Source: an uncultured Porphyromonadaceae bacterium
GTDB lineage: Bacteria > Bacteroidota > Bacteroidia > Bacteroidales > Muribaculaceae
DNA length: 24,996 bases
Assembly: GCA_900551515.1 (NCBI GenBank)
Contig: URWH01000003.1
Span: 1 to 24,996, forward strand
Reading direction: 5' to 3'
Every line of letters starts with the position of its first letter. Position 1 is the first letter of the stretch. The notes under the pieces are model-generated. The model searched no databases. It saw only the letters and a list, made by a program, of their open reading frames with translations, and was not told the DNA's origin. This document shows, piece by piece, positions 15,221 to 22,638 of this stretch. The position numbers and the translations under genes are program-made.

Positions 15221-15863
15221 TTTCGCACTTAATGATCCTTGACGGGAATTGCTCCACGAGAGAAAGATTATGAGTTGCCACGATAACGGCAGTGCCTGCC
15301 TCGGCTATTTCCTTAAACCGCTGCATGATCAGTGATCCAGTCTCCGGATCGAGGTTGCCGGTAGGTTCGTCGGCAAGAATTATCCGCGGACTGTTAAGCA
15401 TAGCACGGGCCATGACAATGCGCTGCTGTTCACCGCCGGAGAGTTCGTGAGGCATCTTATAGCTCTTATTGAGCATGCCTACTTCACGAAGCACCTGCTC
15501 GATGCGTTCGTTGCGCTCTGCCTTGTCCTTCCACCCAGTGGCATTGAGCACGAAAAGGAGATTGTCGTAGACGCTGCGGTCGGAGAGAAGGCGGAAATCC
15601 TGGAACACGATGCCTATTTCCCGTCGAAGATCGGGAACGTTTTTCCGTTTGATCGAAACGAGGTCATATCCAAGCACTTCGGCGCTGCCGGCCGCAATAG
15701 GGATTTCAGAGTAGAACGATTTAAGCAGCGAACTTTTACCGCTGCCCACTTTGCCGGTCAGATATACCATCTCGCCGGCCGAAACATTAAGGTTGACGTT
15801 TTTCAGCACCACAACGTCATTGCGATGAAGCTCTACGCCTGAGTATTTGATTATGCTCTCCAT
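15201..15863 (-). CDS. ftsE: Cell-division ABC transporter ATP-binding protein FtsE
   Basis: A 220-residue ABC ATPase. Walker A 'GKVGSGKS' is at 37-44, the Q-loop glutamine at 88 in 'IVFQDFRLL', and the signature 'LSGGEQQR' at 141-148. Walker B '[12 protein letters not shown]' is at 161-172 and the switch His at 198 in 'ATHNLS'. 'FQDFRLL' and 'PTGNLD' fit the FtsE/LolD group, and the small size favours FtsE. FtsE drives FtsX at the division septum to activate cell-wall hydrolases. No ftsX is adjacent, which is common in Bacteroidales where the two genes are separate. I chose the ATG at 15863 rather than a TTG at 15893, because the ABC fold begins at 'IIKYSGVEL' and the TTG would overlap recQ. 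LolD-type lipoprotein transport is the main alternative. Confidence 0.85.
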   Translation of the reverse strand: MESIIKYSGVELHRNDVVVLKNVNLNVSAGEMVYLTGKVGSGKSSLLKSFYSEIPIAAGSAEVLGYDLVSIKRKNVPDLRREIGIVFQDFRLLSDRSVYDNLLFVLNATGWKDKAERNERIEQVLREVGMLNKSYKMPHELSGGEQQRIVMARAMLNSPRIILADEPTGNLDPETGSLIMQRFKEIAEAGTAVIVATHNLSLVEQFPSRIIKCENRHISE

Positions 15864-15889
15864 TGTGCGAAACTGTTTGTGTGACGGAA

Positions 15890-18070
15890 TCAATAGCCCA
15901 TTTCCGATATGAACTTTATGCGCATCAGACGGATTTCGTCCTCGGAATATTCGTTGCCAAGTTCCTTATAGGCATCATTTAAGTCACCGCTCTCGCTCTC
16001 TTTAAAATAGTCGAATATATCTTCCTGCTGCTCGCTGTCAAGCAGATCGTCGATATAGTAATTGAGATTGATTTTGGTGCCGGAGTTGACGATAGCCTCG
16101 ATGTCGTCAAGCAGTTCGTCGATTTCGAGGCCACGCGAGCGGGCGATTTCATCGAGAGGAATCTTGCGGTCGATGGCATGGATAATGGCGATCTTCACCT
16201 TGCTTTTGTTGGCGACTGTGCGCACAACCATGTCTTCAGGGCGCTCAATCTCATTTTCTTCGACATGGCGGCGGATCAGTTTGACAAATTCTTCGCCATA
16301 TCTTTTAGCTTTGCCGATGCCAACGCCGGAGATGTTGGCCAACTCCTCGATAGTTATAGGATATGTGGTGGCCATAGCTTCCAGCGAGGGATCCTGGAAT
16401 ATGACATAGGGTGGGAGCTTGTGAGTCTTCGCAATGGTCTTGCGCAGATCCTTGAGTATGGAATACAGTTCGGGATCAGCGGCACATCCGGCACCACCCT
16501 TCACCACTTCAGGCTCGGGTTCTTCAGAAAATTCCGTATCTTCAACAATTTTAAATGATGAAGGATGGTTAAGGAACTCCTGTCCTTTGGGGGTAACTTT
16601 GAGCAGGCCATACTGTTCGATGTCGCGGTCGATGTAACCGGCCATCACAGCCTGACGGATTACCGCCCCAAGATGCCGGGCGTCGGCCTTCGGTTCGCAT
16701 CCGAATACCTCCAGATCTTCGTGCTGATAGGATTTGACATCGGCAGTGACGCGTCCGCGCATCACATCTATAACATAATCAGCTTTAAATTTTTCTTTAA
16801 GTGCGATAATTGTTTCCAGCACCGCACACAAATCATCTTTAGCTTCCACTTTTTGCTTGGGTTTCAGACAATTGTCACAGTTACCACAATTTTCAACATC
16901 ATATTTCTCTCCGAAATAATGCAGCAGCGAAAGACGCCGGCAGATGCTCGATTCGGCATAGCTTGCCGTTTCGAGAAGGAGCTGACGGCCTATTTCCTGT
17001 TCGGTAACAGGCTTATTCTGAATGAACTTCTCCATTTTCTGAAGGTCTTTTGCCGCATAATAGGTTATGCAAAGACCTTCACCGCCGTCACGGCCTGCAC
17101 GTCCGGTCTCCTGATAGTAGCCTTCAAGCGATTTGGGCATATCGTAATGGATGACAAACCGCACATCGGGCTTGTCGATGCCCATGCCGAAGGCTATCGT
17201 GGCGACAATCACATCGACTTTCTCATAGAGAAACGCATCCTGGTTGGCTGAACGCGTTGCACCGTCCATTCCCGCATGGTAAGGCAGAGCTTTGATGTTG
17301 TTGACAACAAGCAATTCGGCAAGTTCCTCGACCTTTTTACGGCTGAGGCAATAAATAATGCCCGACTTGCCCTCCATGTTTTTAATGAACTTTATGATAT
17401 CGCGGTCGATCTGCGATGTTTTGGGCCGGATCTCATAATAGAGATTGGGGCGGTTGAACGACGATTTGAACACATTGGCATCGAGCATCGCCAGATTTTT
17501 CTGGATATCGTGCTGCACCTTTGGCGTAGCCGTGGCCGTCAAAGCGATCAACGGGCGTTTGCCTATTTCATTGATGATAGGACGGATGCGCCGGTATTCA
17601 GGCCGGAAATCGTGTCCCCATTCCGAGATGCAGTGAGCTTCGTCGACTGCATAGAATGATATGGGCACCGTTTTGAGAAATTCAATATAGTCCTCCTTGG
17701 TCAGCGATTCCGGAGCCACGTAAAGCAATTTTGTGACACCGGAAACGATGTCGGATTTTACACGGTCGACAGCTGCCTTATTGAGAGATGAATTGAGAAA
17801 ATGAGCCACACCGTCGTCCTCACTGAAATTGCGCATTGCATCCACCTGATTTTTCATCAACGCTATCAGGGGCGAAATCACAATGGCGGTGCCCTCCATC
17901 AAGAGCGACGGGAGCTGATAGCACAAAGATTTACCGCCTCCGGTGGGCATCAGCACGAAGGTGTCGTTTCCTTCGTAGAGACTTGTGATGATAGCCTCCT
18001 GGTTGCCTTTGAAGGTGTCAAAACCGAAATGTTTTTTTAGTGCATCAGTGAGCACCTTATTTGTGGTCAT
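15890..18070 (-). CDS. recQ: ATP-dependent DNA helicase RecQ
   Basis: A 726-residue 3'-5' superfamily-2 helicase for recombination and replication-fork repair. Motif 0 'FKGNQ' is at 20-24, Walker A 'GGGKS' at 44-48, the DEAH box at 143-146, and the aromatic-rich loop 'CISEWGHDFRPEY' follows. Motif VI 'QETGRAGRDG' is at 320-329. The zinc site is complete (C377, C395, C398, C401). A winged-helix RQC region (about 410-500) and an HRDC domain (about 533-600) follow. The extra C-terminal ~120 acidic residues look like a helical extension with a winged-helix-type repeat, common in Bacteroidetes RecQ and absent from E. coli (609 residues). It lies 46 bases after clpX in the conserved clpP-clpX-recQ order. 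Confidence 0.97.
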   Translation of the reverse strand: MTTNKVLTDALKKHFGFDTFKGNQEAIITSLYEGNDTFVLMPTGGGKSLCYQLPSLLMEGTAIVISPLIALMKNQVDAMRNFSEDDGVAHFLNSSLNKAAVDRVKSDIVSGVTKLLYVAPESLTKEDYIEFLKTVPISFYAVDEAHCISEWGHDFRPEYRRIRPIINEIGKRPLIALTATATPKVQHDIQKNLAMLDANVFKSSFNRPNLYYEIRPKTSQIDRDIIKFIKNMEGKSGIIYCLSRKKVEELAELLVVNNIKALPYHAGMDGATRSANQDAFLYEKVDVIVATIAFGMGIDKPDVRFVIHYDMPKSLEGYYQETGRAGRDGGEGLCITYYAAKDLQKMEKFIQNKPVTEQEIGRQLLLETASYAESSICRRLSLLHYFGEKYDVENCGNCDNCLKPKQKVEAKDDLCAVLETIIALKEKFKADYVIDVMRGRVTADVKSYQHEDLEVFGCEPKADARHLGAVIRQAVMAGYIDRDIEQYGLLKVTPKGQEFLNHPSSFKIVEDTEFSEEPEPEVVKGGAGCAADPELYSILKDLRKTIAKTHKLPPYVIFQDPSLEAMATTYPITIEELANISGVGIGKAKRYGEEFVKLIRRHVEENEIERPEDMVVRTVANKSKVKIAIIHAIDRKIPLDEIARSRGLEIDELLDDIEAIVNSGTKINLNYYIDDLLDSEQQEDIFDYFKESESGDLNDAYKELGNEYSEDEIRLMRIKFISEMGY

Positions 18071-18116
18071 AATCTGGAGAAAGGTGTTGACGGTTTATAG
18101 TGACAATAGAATTGTA

Positions 18117-19406
18117 TTAAACGTTGTTGACTTCAAAATTGGCTTCGGTGAGTTTCTGCAGAGCATATTTGGCAGTAACTTCGAATTTTTTTATATCCGA
18201 CGACGGGATGTTGAACATGGCATCCATCATCACGGTCTCAACAATCGAGCGCAGGCCGCGAGCTCCGAGCTTATATTCAATAGCCTTATCGACAATCAGG
18301 TCGAGAGCTTCAGGCGTGAACACAAGTTCGACGCCATCCATTTTGAACAGTTTTTCATACTGTCGCACGATGGCGTTCTTAGGCTCGGTGAGCACCCGGC
18401 GCAGAGCATCGCGATCGAGAGGCTCGAGATGCGTAAGGATCGGCAGACGGCCTATGATTTCAGGGATCAGTCCGAACGACTTGAGATCCTGAGGAGCCAC
18501 ATATTGCAGGAAGTTATCGCGGTCAACGCCTTTGCGCGCCGTGTTGCTGTAGCCTACAGTGTGTGAGTTGAGTCGCTGTGCGATCTTTCGTTCGATACCG
18601 TCGAAAGCACCACCGCATATAAAAAGGATGTTTTTGGTATCAACGGCAATCATACGCTGCTCGGGGTGTTTGCGGCCGCCCTGCGGCGGAACGTTGACTA
18701 TCGAGCCTTCGAGAAGTTTCAGGAGGCCCTGCTGAACGCCCTCGCCGCTCACATCACGCGTGATGGAGGGATTGTCGCCCTTACGGGCAATCTTGTCGAT
18801 CTCGTCAATGAAGACGATGCCGCGTTCGGCTTTCGCTACGTCGTAGTCGGCAGCCTGAAGCAGACGTGTGAGCAGGCTTTCGATATCTTCGCCCACATAG
18901 CCGGCTTCGGTAAGCACCGTTGCGTCAACTATCGTGAACGGCACGTCGAGCAGCCGCGCTATCGTCTTGGCCAATAAAGTCTTGCCGGTGCCGGTAGGGC
19001 CTACAAGAATGATATTGCTCTTTTCGATATCGACATCGTCGGATTTGTCCTGTGCGAGACGTTTATAGTGATTGTAGACTGCAACTGAGAGATAACGTTT
19101 GGCCACATCCTGACCGATAACATAATTATCAAGGAACGCGCATATCTCCTGAGGCTTCGGGATGTTTCCGGCATGATCCGCCTTTTCTGCGGACTGACTG
19201 CCGGATTTATCCCCGGAATGTGTCGGAATGCCGTGTTCGATCTTGAAATTCTTCACGGCTTCATGGATCTGATCAACGCATGAGGAACAAATGAAGACGT
19301 CGTCATAGCCGCTCGGAACCATTATCTCATCTTCCGACGCCGGCCGTCCGCAGAACGAGCAACGGATCTCTTCGCTGTCATTGTTTCCGTTTCTTTTCTT
19401 TGCCAT
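18117..19406 (-). CDS. clpX: ClpX, AAA+ unfoldase of the ClpXP protease
   Basis: A 429-residue ATPase that recognises, unfolds and feeds substrates to ClpP. The N-terminal zinc-binding domain has C16, C19, C40 and C43. Walker A 'GPTGTGKT' is at 136-143, the pore loop 'GYVG' at 169-172 and Walker B 'IVFIDEID' at 197-204. A helical sensor-2 region follows ('[13 protein letters not shown]'). The linker between the zinc domain and the ATPase (about 60-82) is Ser/Lys/Asp-rich and variable. It lies 44 bases downstream of clpP. No separate promoter box is obvious, so the two are probably cotranscribed. Confidence 0.97.
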   Translation of the reverse strand: MAKKRNGNNDSEEIRCSFCGRPASEDEIMVPSGYDDVFICSSCVDQIHEAVKNFKIEHGIPTHSGDKSGSQSAEKADHAGNIPKPQEICAFLDNYVIGQDVAKRYLSVAVYNHYKRLAQDKSDDVDIEKSNIILVGPTGTGKTLLAKTIARLLDVPFTIVDATVLTEAGYVGEDIESLLTRLLQAADYDVAKAERGIVFIDEIDKIARKGDNPSITRDVSGEGVQQGLLKLLEGSIVNVPPQGGRKHPEQRMIAVDTKNILFICGGAFDGIERKIAQRLNSHTVGYSNTARKGVDRDNFLQYVAPQDLKSFGLIPEIIGRLPILTHLEPLDRDALRRVLTEPKNAIVRQYEKLFKMDGVELVFTPEALDLIVDKAIEYKLGARGLRSIVETVMMDAMFNIPSSDIKKFEVTAKYALQKLTEANFEVNNV

Positions 19407-19450
19407 ACTAATTCAGGGGAATTAAATATAACCCATCTTTTGCCGAATAT

Positions 19451-20143
19451 TTATTTTTTAGCCTTGATCAGCACATCGTCAATCATACCGTATTCTTTGG
19501 CTTCAAATGCGGTCATCCAATAGTCACGGTCAGAGTCGCGCTCAACTTTTTCAAGCGGCTGGCCCGAGTGATCGGAAATGATGGTGTATAATTCATTTTT
19601 GAGTTTGAGAATCTCGCGTGCGGTGATTTCGATATCCGAAGCCTGGCCCTGAGCTCCACCCATAGGCTGGTGGATCATGACGCGTGAATGACGCAAAGCG
19701 AAACGCTTGCCTTTCGCGCCGGCTACAAGGAGCACGGCAGCCATCGAAGCGGCCATGCCGGTACATATTGTCGAGACATCGCTTGAGATATATTCCATAG
19801 TGTCGTATATCCCGAGGCCCGCATATACCGATCCGCCGGGCGAGTTGATGTAGATGCTGATATCTTTTCCGGGATCGGTTGAGTCGAGATAAAGAAGCTG
19901 AGCCTGAATGACGTTGGCGGTATAGTCGTTGACATCGGTGCCCAGGAAAATCACACGGTCCATCATCAGTCGGGAGAAAACATCCATCTGTGCCACATTG
20001 AGCTGACGTTCTTCGATGATTGTCGGAGAAATATAGCTTGACTGGATGGCTGAAGATGCTTTCGAGGTGTATTGGTCAAATGCCAGACCGTTAAGGCCGA
20101 CATGGTTTACTGCAAATTTTCTAAAATCGTCTTTAATATTCAT
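19451..20143 (-). CDS. clpP: ClpP, ATP-dependent protease proteolytic subunit
   Basis: A 230-residue serine peptidase forming the tetradecameric chamber. The catalytic triad is S133 in '[10 protein letters not shown]', H158 in 'MIHQPMGG' and D207 in 'SDRDYW', equivalent to S97, H122 and D171 of E. coli. The N-terminal ~35 residues before '[12 protein letters not shown]' are longer than in the mature E. coli enzyme and may include a propeptide removed autocatalytically, as in other ClpP proteins. Its promoter lies directly upstream, so clpP-clpX-recQ(-ftsE) can be a separate transcript from the GH92 gene. The usual upstream neighbour in Bacteroidales, trigger factor, is not here. Confidence 0.97.
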   Translation of the reverse strand: MNIKDDFRKFAVNHVGLNGLAFDQYTSKASSAIQSSYISPTIIEERQLNVAQMDVFSRLMMDRVIFLGTDVNDYTANVIQAQLLYLDSTDPGKDISIYINSPGGSVYAGLGIYDTMEYISSDVSTICTGMAASMAAVLLVAGAKGKRFALRHSRVMIHQPMGGAQGQASDIEITAREILKLKNELYTIISDHSGQPLEKVERDSDRDYWMTAFEAKEYGMIDDVLIKAKK

Positions 20144-20174
20144 ATTGTTGTACCTTTGGCTATGTTTGTTAATT

Positions 20175-20206
20175 CAAAATTACATTATTTTTGTCGGATG
20201 CGCAAT
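20175..20206 (-). promoter_or_regulatory. Promoter of clpP
   Basis: On the minus strand ATTG (20206-20203) is followed after 20 bases by TAATTTTG (20182-20175). The -7 box is exact and the -33 matches three of four bases at the expected spacing. Transcription would start near 20168, giving a leader of about 25 bases. Confidence 0.55.
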
Positions 20207-20215
20207 AGCTGCCTT

Positions 20216-22465
20216 TCATTTTTTCGCATCGAACCAGCAAATGCCCGGCTGCGAAGTCATCTCAAATTCGAGAGTGGCGCCCTGCATGATCCGTTCATGG
20301 CTGATCGAACTGCTTCTGTAAGGCTGGCCGTCGAGCTTCACCGACTTCACATATTTATTTGTCTTCGATACGCCGGGGGCAAGCACTTTAAACTGCTTTC
20401 CGTTGGCGAGATCAAGTGTGACCTCTTTGAATGTGGGCGCACCTATTTCATATACTCCGCTGACGGGATCGACAGGATACAGTCCCATGGCAGAGAACAC
20501 ATACCATGCCGACATCTGTCCGAGATCTTCGTTGCCGCAGAGTCCGGCGGGCGTATTTGTGTAGAATTCATCCATCACTTTGCGAAGATATTCAGCCGTT
20601 TTCCATGGCTGATCGACATAGTTGTAGAGATAGATCACATGGTGTCCGGGCTCGTTGCCGTGAGCATATTGTCCGATCATTCCGGTGCTGAAAATCGGAA
20701 GTTCGTGACCCGGGCCGGGGGTGTAGGTGAACATGCTGTCGAGGCGTTGTGCGAAAGCCTTTTTCCCGCCGGTAAGCTCCATAAGACCGGGAATATCCTG
20801 CTGCACCGACCAGAAATATTGCCAGCCGTTGCTTTCACAGATGTTGGGCGTGTAGTCGTCGGGAGAGAAATTGGGCTGCCAGTTGCCTTTGTCGTCGCGC
20901 GGCTGCATGAAGCGGTTCGCGGGGTTGAACACATTGCGGTAGTTCTGCGAACGTTTGTAGAACTCATCGGCCACATCCTTGCGTCCGAGCTTCTCCGCCA
21001 TACGGGCAATGCAGTAATCGTCATAGGCGTATTCAAGCGTGCGCGAAAGCGCCCAGTTGTCGGCGTTATAAGGGTCGACCACATTGTAAGGCACATATCC
21101 CAGCTTCTTGTAGAGGCCTATGCCGCGGTAATCGTCGATGTTGGCGGTGGCGATGCATGCGTCGAGAGCTTTATTGGCGTCGAAATTGCCGATACCTTTA
21201 AGATATGCGTCGACAATGACAGGCACCGCGTGGTAGCCGATCATCATGTCGGTTTCGCCGCCCTGGAAGTTCCACACAGGCAGACGTCCGTTCTGATCAT
21301 AGAATGCAAGGAACGATTTGATCATGTCGTTTACACGGGCCGGTTGAGTGAGTGTGTAAAGCGGATGCGACGCACGGAAAGTGTCCCAGAGCGAGAAGGT
21401 GGAATAGTTGGTCCAGCCGTTTGCCGTATGCGTCTTTTTATCCGGGCCGCGGTAGCCGCCATTGACATCGGAGTAGATGGTCGGAGCTATCATATTATGA
21501 TATAAAGCGGTATAGAAACATACGATCTGGTCGCGGTCGTCGCCTTTCACTTTTATCTTGCCGAGCTCGCGGTTCCAGGCCTCGCGTGTCTGTGCGAGAT
21601 ATTTGTCGAAATCGTCGGTCGGTGCTTCCGCTGCAAGATTGGCAGCCGCTCCGGCTTCATTGACGCTTGAGATGGCTGTCGACACGGTTATCTGCTCACC
21701 CTTGGTAGTGGAGAAGTCGAAACGTGCCACCATTGAAAGCGCTTCGGGATCCTTTGCATCGATCACGGCGGAATCTATCGTCACGCTTTTCCATGGCTTG
21801 GAGAAGCGGGTGCGGAAATAGACACGCTGATCGCGGGCCCAGCCGGTTGAAAAGCGATAGCCCTCGACGGTCACGGAATCAACGATGTTGATGCGGGTGT
21901 CGACAGTAGCGTCCCAGTTAGTGGCTTTGCGGAGATTCAGGAACACGGCGGCATCACCTCCGGGGAAGGTGTAGCGCTGGATTCCCGTTCGCTCGGTTGC
22001 CGTAAGCTCGACATTGATATTGTAGTCTTTCAGAAGCACGCGGTAGTAACCGGCGGAAGCTTCTTCGTCATCGTGTGAGAATTTCGAATAGATCCCGAGC
22101 GGTTGTTCGGCCTCGTTATACGGAAGTGTCACCGGCATAAACGATATGTCGTAGAGGTCGCCGGCTCCGGTTCCGGAGAGGTGGGTGTGGCTGAATCCGG
22201 CTATGGTGCTGTCGGGATAGAAATATCCTGCGATACGGTCCCATCCGGGCAAACCGTTATCGGGGCTCAGCTGCACCATGCCGAACGGTGCCTGAGCGCC
22301 GGGATAAGTGTTGCCAGTGAAATCCGTACCGATCATCGGGTTGACAAGTGCGGCATAGTTGGTGGTGTCGGCGGGAGATTGAGACGCATCACCTGATGAG
22401 CCACATGCAGTGGCGATAACGCCGGCTGCGATTATAGGGATAAATAGAACAGAATGATTAATCAT
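20216..22465 (-). CDS. GH92 family alpha-mannosidase, lipoprotein
   Basis: A 749-residue exo-acting alpha-mannosidase predicted to trim N-glycans or yeast-type mannans in a calcium-dependent inverting reaction. The N-terminus is a lipoprotein signal (hydrophobic 5-20, lipobox ATA-C21), so it is anchored in an envelope membrane. The N-terminal beta-sandwich (about 35-290) carries 'HLSGTGAGDL' (95-104). The catalytic (alpha/alpha)6 barrel has the likely general acid E544 ('CESNGWQYFW'), 'GNEPGHH' (603-609) and 'GNEDLGQMSAWY' (644-655, including the likely base Asp). All family hallmarks are intact. Linkage preference cannot be read with confidence. The ATG at 22465 is preferred to the TTG at 22468. 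It has its own promoter and is not within a visible polysaccharide-utilisation locus. Confidence 0.93.
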   Translation of the reverse strand: MINHSVLFIPIIAAGVIATACGSSGDASQSPADTTNYAALVNPMIGTDFTGNTYPGAQAPFGMVQLSPDNGLPGWDRIAGYFYPDSTIAGFSHTHLSGTGAGDLYDISFMPVTLPYNEAEQPLGIYSKFSHDDEEASAGYYRVLLKDYNINVELTATERTGIQRYTFPGGDAAVFLNLRKATNWDATVDTRINIVDSVTVEGYRFSTGWARDQRVYFRTRFSKPWKSVTIDSAVIDAKDPEALSMVARFDFSTTKGEQITVSTAISSVNEAGAAANLAAEAPTDDFDKYLAQTREAWNRELGKIKVKGDDRDQIVCFYTALYHNMIAPTIYSDVNGGYRGPDKKTHTANGWTNYSTFSLWDTFRASHPLYTLTQPARVNDMIKSFLAFYDQNGRLPVWNFQGGETDMMIGYHAVPVIVDAYLKGIGNFDANKALDACIATANIDDYRGIGLYKKLGYVPYNVVDPYNADNWALSRTLEYAYDDYCIARMAEKLGRKDVADEFYKRSQNYRNVFNPANRFMQPRDDKGNWQPNFSPDDYTPNICESNGWQYFWSVQQDIPGLMELTGGKKAFAQRLDSMFTYTPGPGHELPIFSTGMIGQYAHGNEPGHHVIYLYNYVDQPWKTAEYLRKVMDEFYTNTPAGLCGNEDLGQMSAWYVFSAMGLYPVDPVSGVYEIGAPTFKEVTLDLANGKQFKVLAPGVSKTNKYVKSVKLDGQPYRSSSISHERIMQGATLEFEMTSQPGICWFDAKK

Positions 22466-22515
22466 CAAGTATTGAAATTTCGGTTAATGGTTGATTAAAA
22501 TGATAAAGATTTTAT

Positions 22516-22530
22516 AGCAAAATTGTTGCT
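22516..22530 (-). other. 5'-terminal hairpin of the GH92 transcript
   Basis: AGCAA and TTGCT pair around a 5-base loop. The hairpin begins within a few bases of the predicted transcription start, a position where stems can protect mRNA from 5'-end decay. The rest of the ~65-base leader is AT-rich with no riboswitch I recognise. Confidence 0.3.
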
Positions 22531-22537
22531 GTTTTTA

Positions 22538-22568
22538 CAAAGATACAAAAAAAACGGCCTTCGACAAA
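22538..22568 (-). promoter_or_regulatory. Promoter of the GH92 gene, -33 box within the nadE terminator
   Basis: On the minus strand TTTG (22568-22565) and TATCTTTG (22545-22538) are separated by 19 bases. Both boxes are exact matches to the Bacteroides consensus. Predicted start is near 22531. The -33 box lies in the loop of the hairpin at 22556-22578, and the terminator T-run is in the spacer. Confidence 0.65.
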
Positions 22569-22578
22569 ATCTCGGGCC
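22547..22578 (-). terminator. Intrinsic terminator after nadE (possibly bidirectional)
   Basis: On the minus strand GGCC-CGA, a 7-base loop, then TCG-AA-GGCC form a stem with a 2-base bulge, followed by G and eight Ts (22554-22547). In the + direction the stem is followed by ATTTTT. It lies 60 bases past the nadE stop. Confidence 0.65.
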
Positions 22579-22617
22579 ATTTTTAGTGTTTTGTTCCAAT
22601 TTTTCTTTTCTGCGGCA

Positions 22618-22637
22618 ATGCCGGCAGAATCCGGCAT
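22618..22637 (-). terminator. Perfect GC-rich hairpin at the nadE stop
   Basis: ATGCCGG and CCGGCAT form a perfect 7-bp stem with a 6-base loop, starting 2 bases after the nadE stop codon. There is no T-run behind it. It may stabilise the mRNA 3' end or pause RNA polymerase before the terminator 40 bases on. Confidence 0.45.
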
Positions 22638-22638
22638 G

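Noticed and set aside
15201..15863. Orphan ftsE as an anomaly
   Set aside because: Separation of ftsE from ftsX is common in Bacteroidales, so it is not unusual here.
15864..15893. Extended ftsE start at a TTG overlapping recQ
   Set aside because: The extra ten residues precede the ABC fold and do not look conserved; the ATG at 15863 is the better start.
16565..17251. 228-codon + strand frame opposite recQ
   Set aside because: It lies within the conserved helicase gene on the other strand and has no family similarity that I recognise.
20072..21505. 477-codon open frame on the + strand opposite clpP's start and the GH92 gene
   Set aside because: It is antisense to a GH92 gene with all family motifs, has no recognisable domain, and starts inside clpP. 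Long antisense frames arise from codon bias in GC-rich genes.
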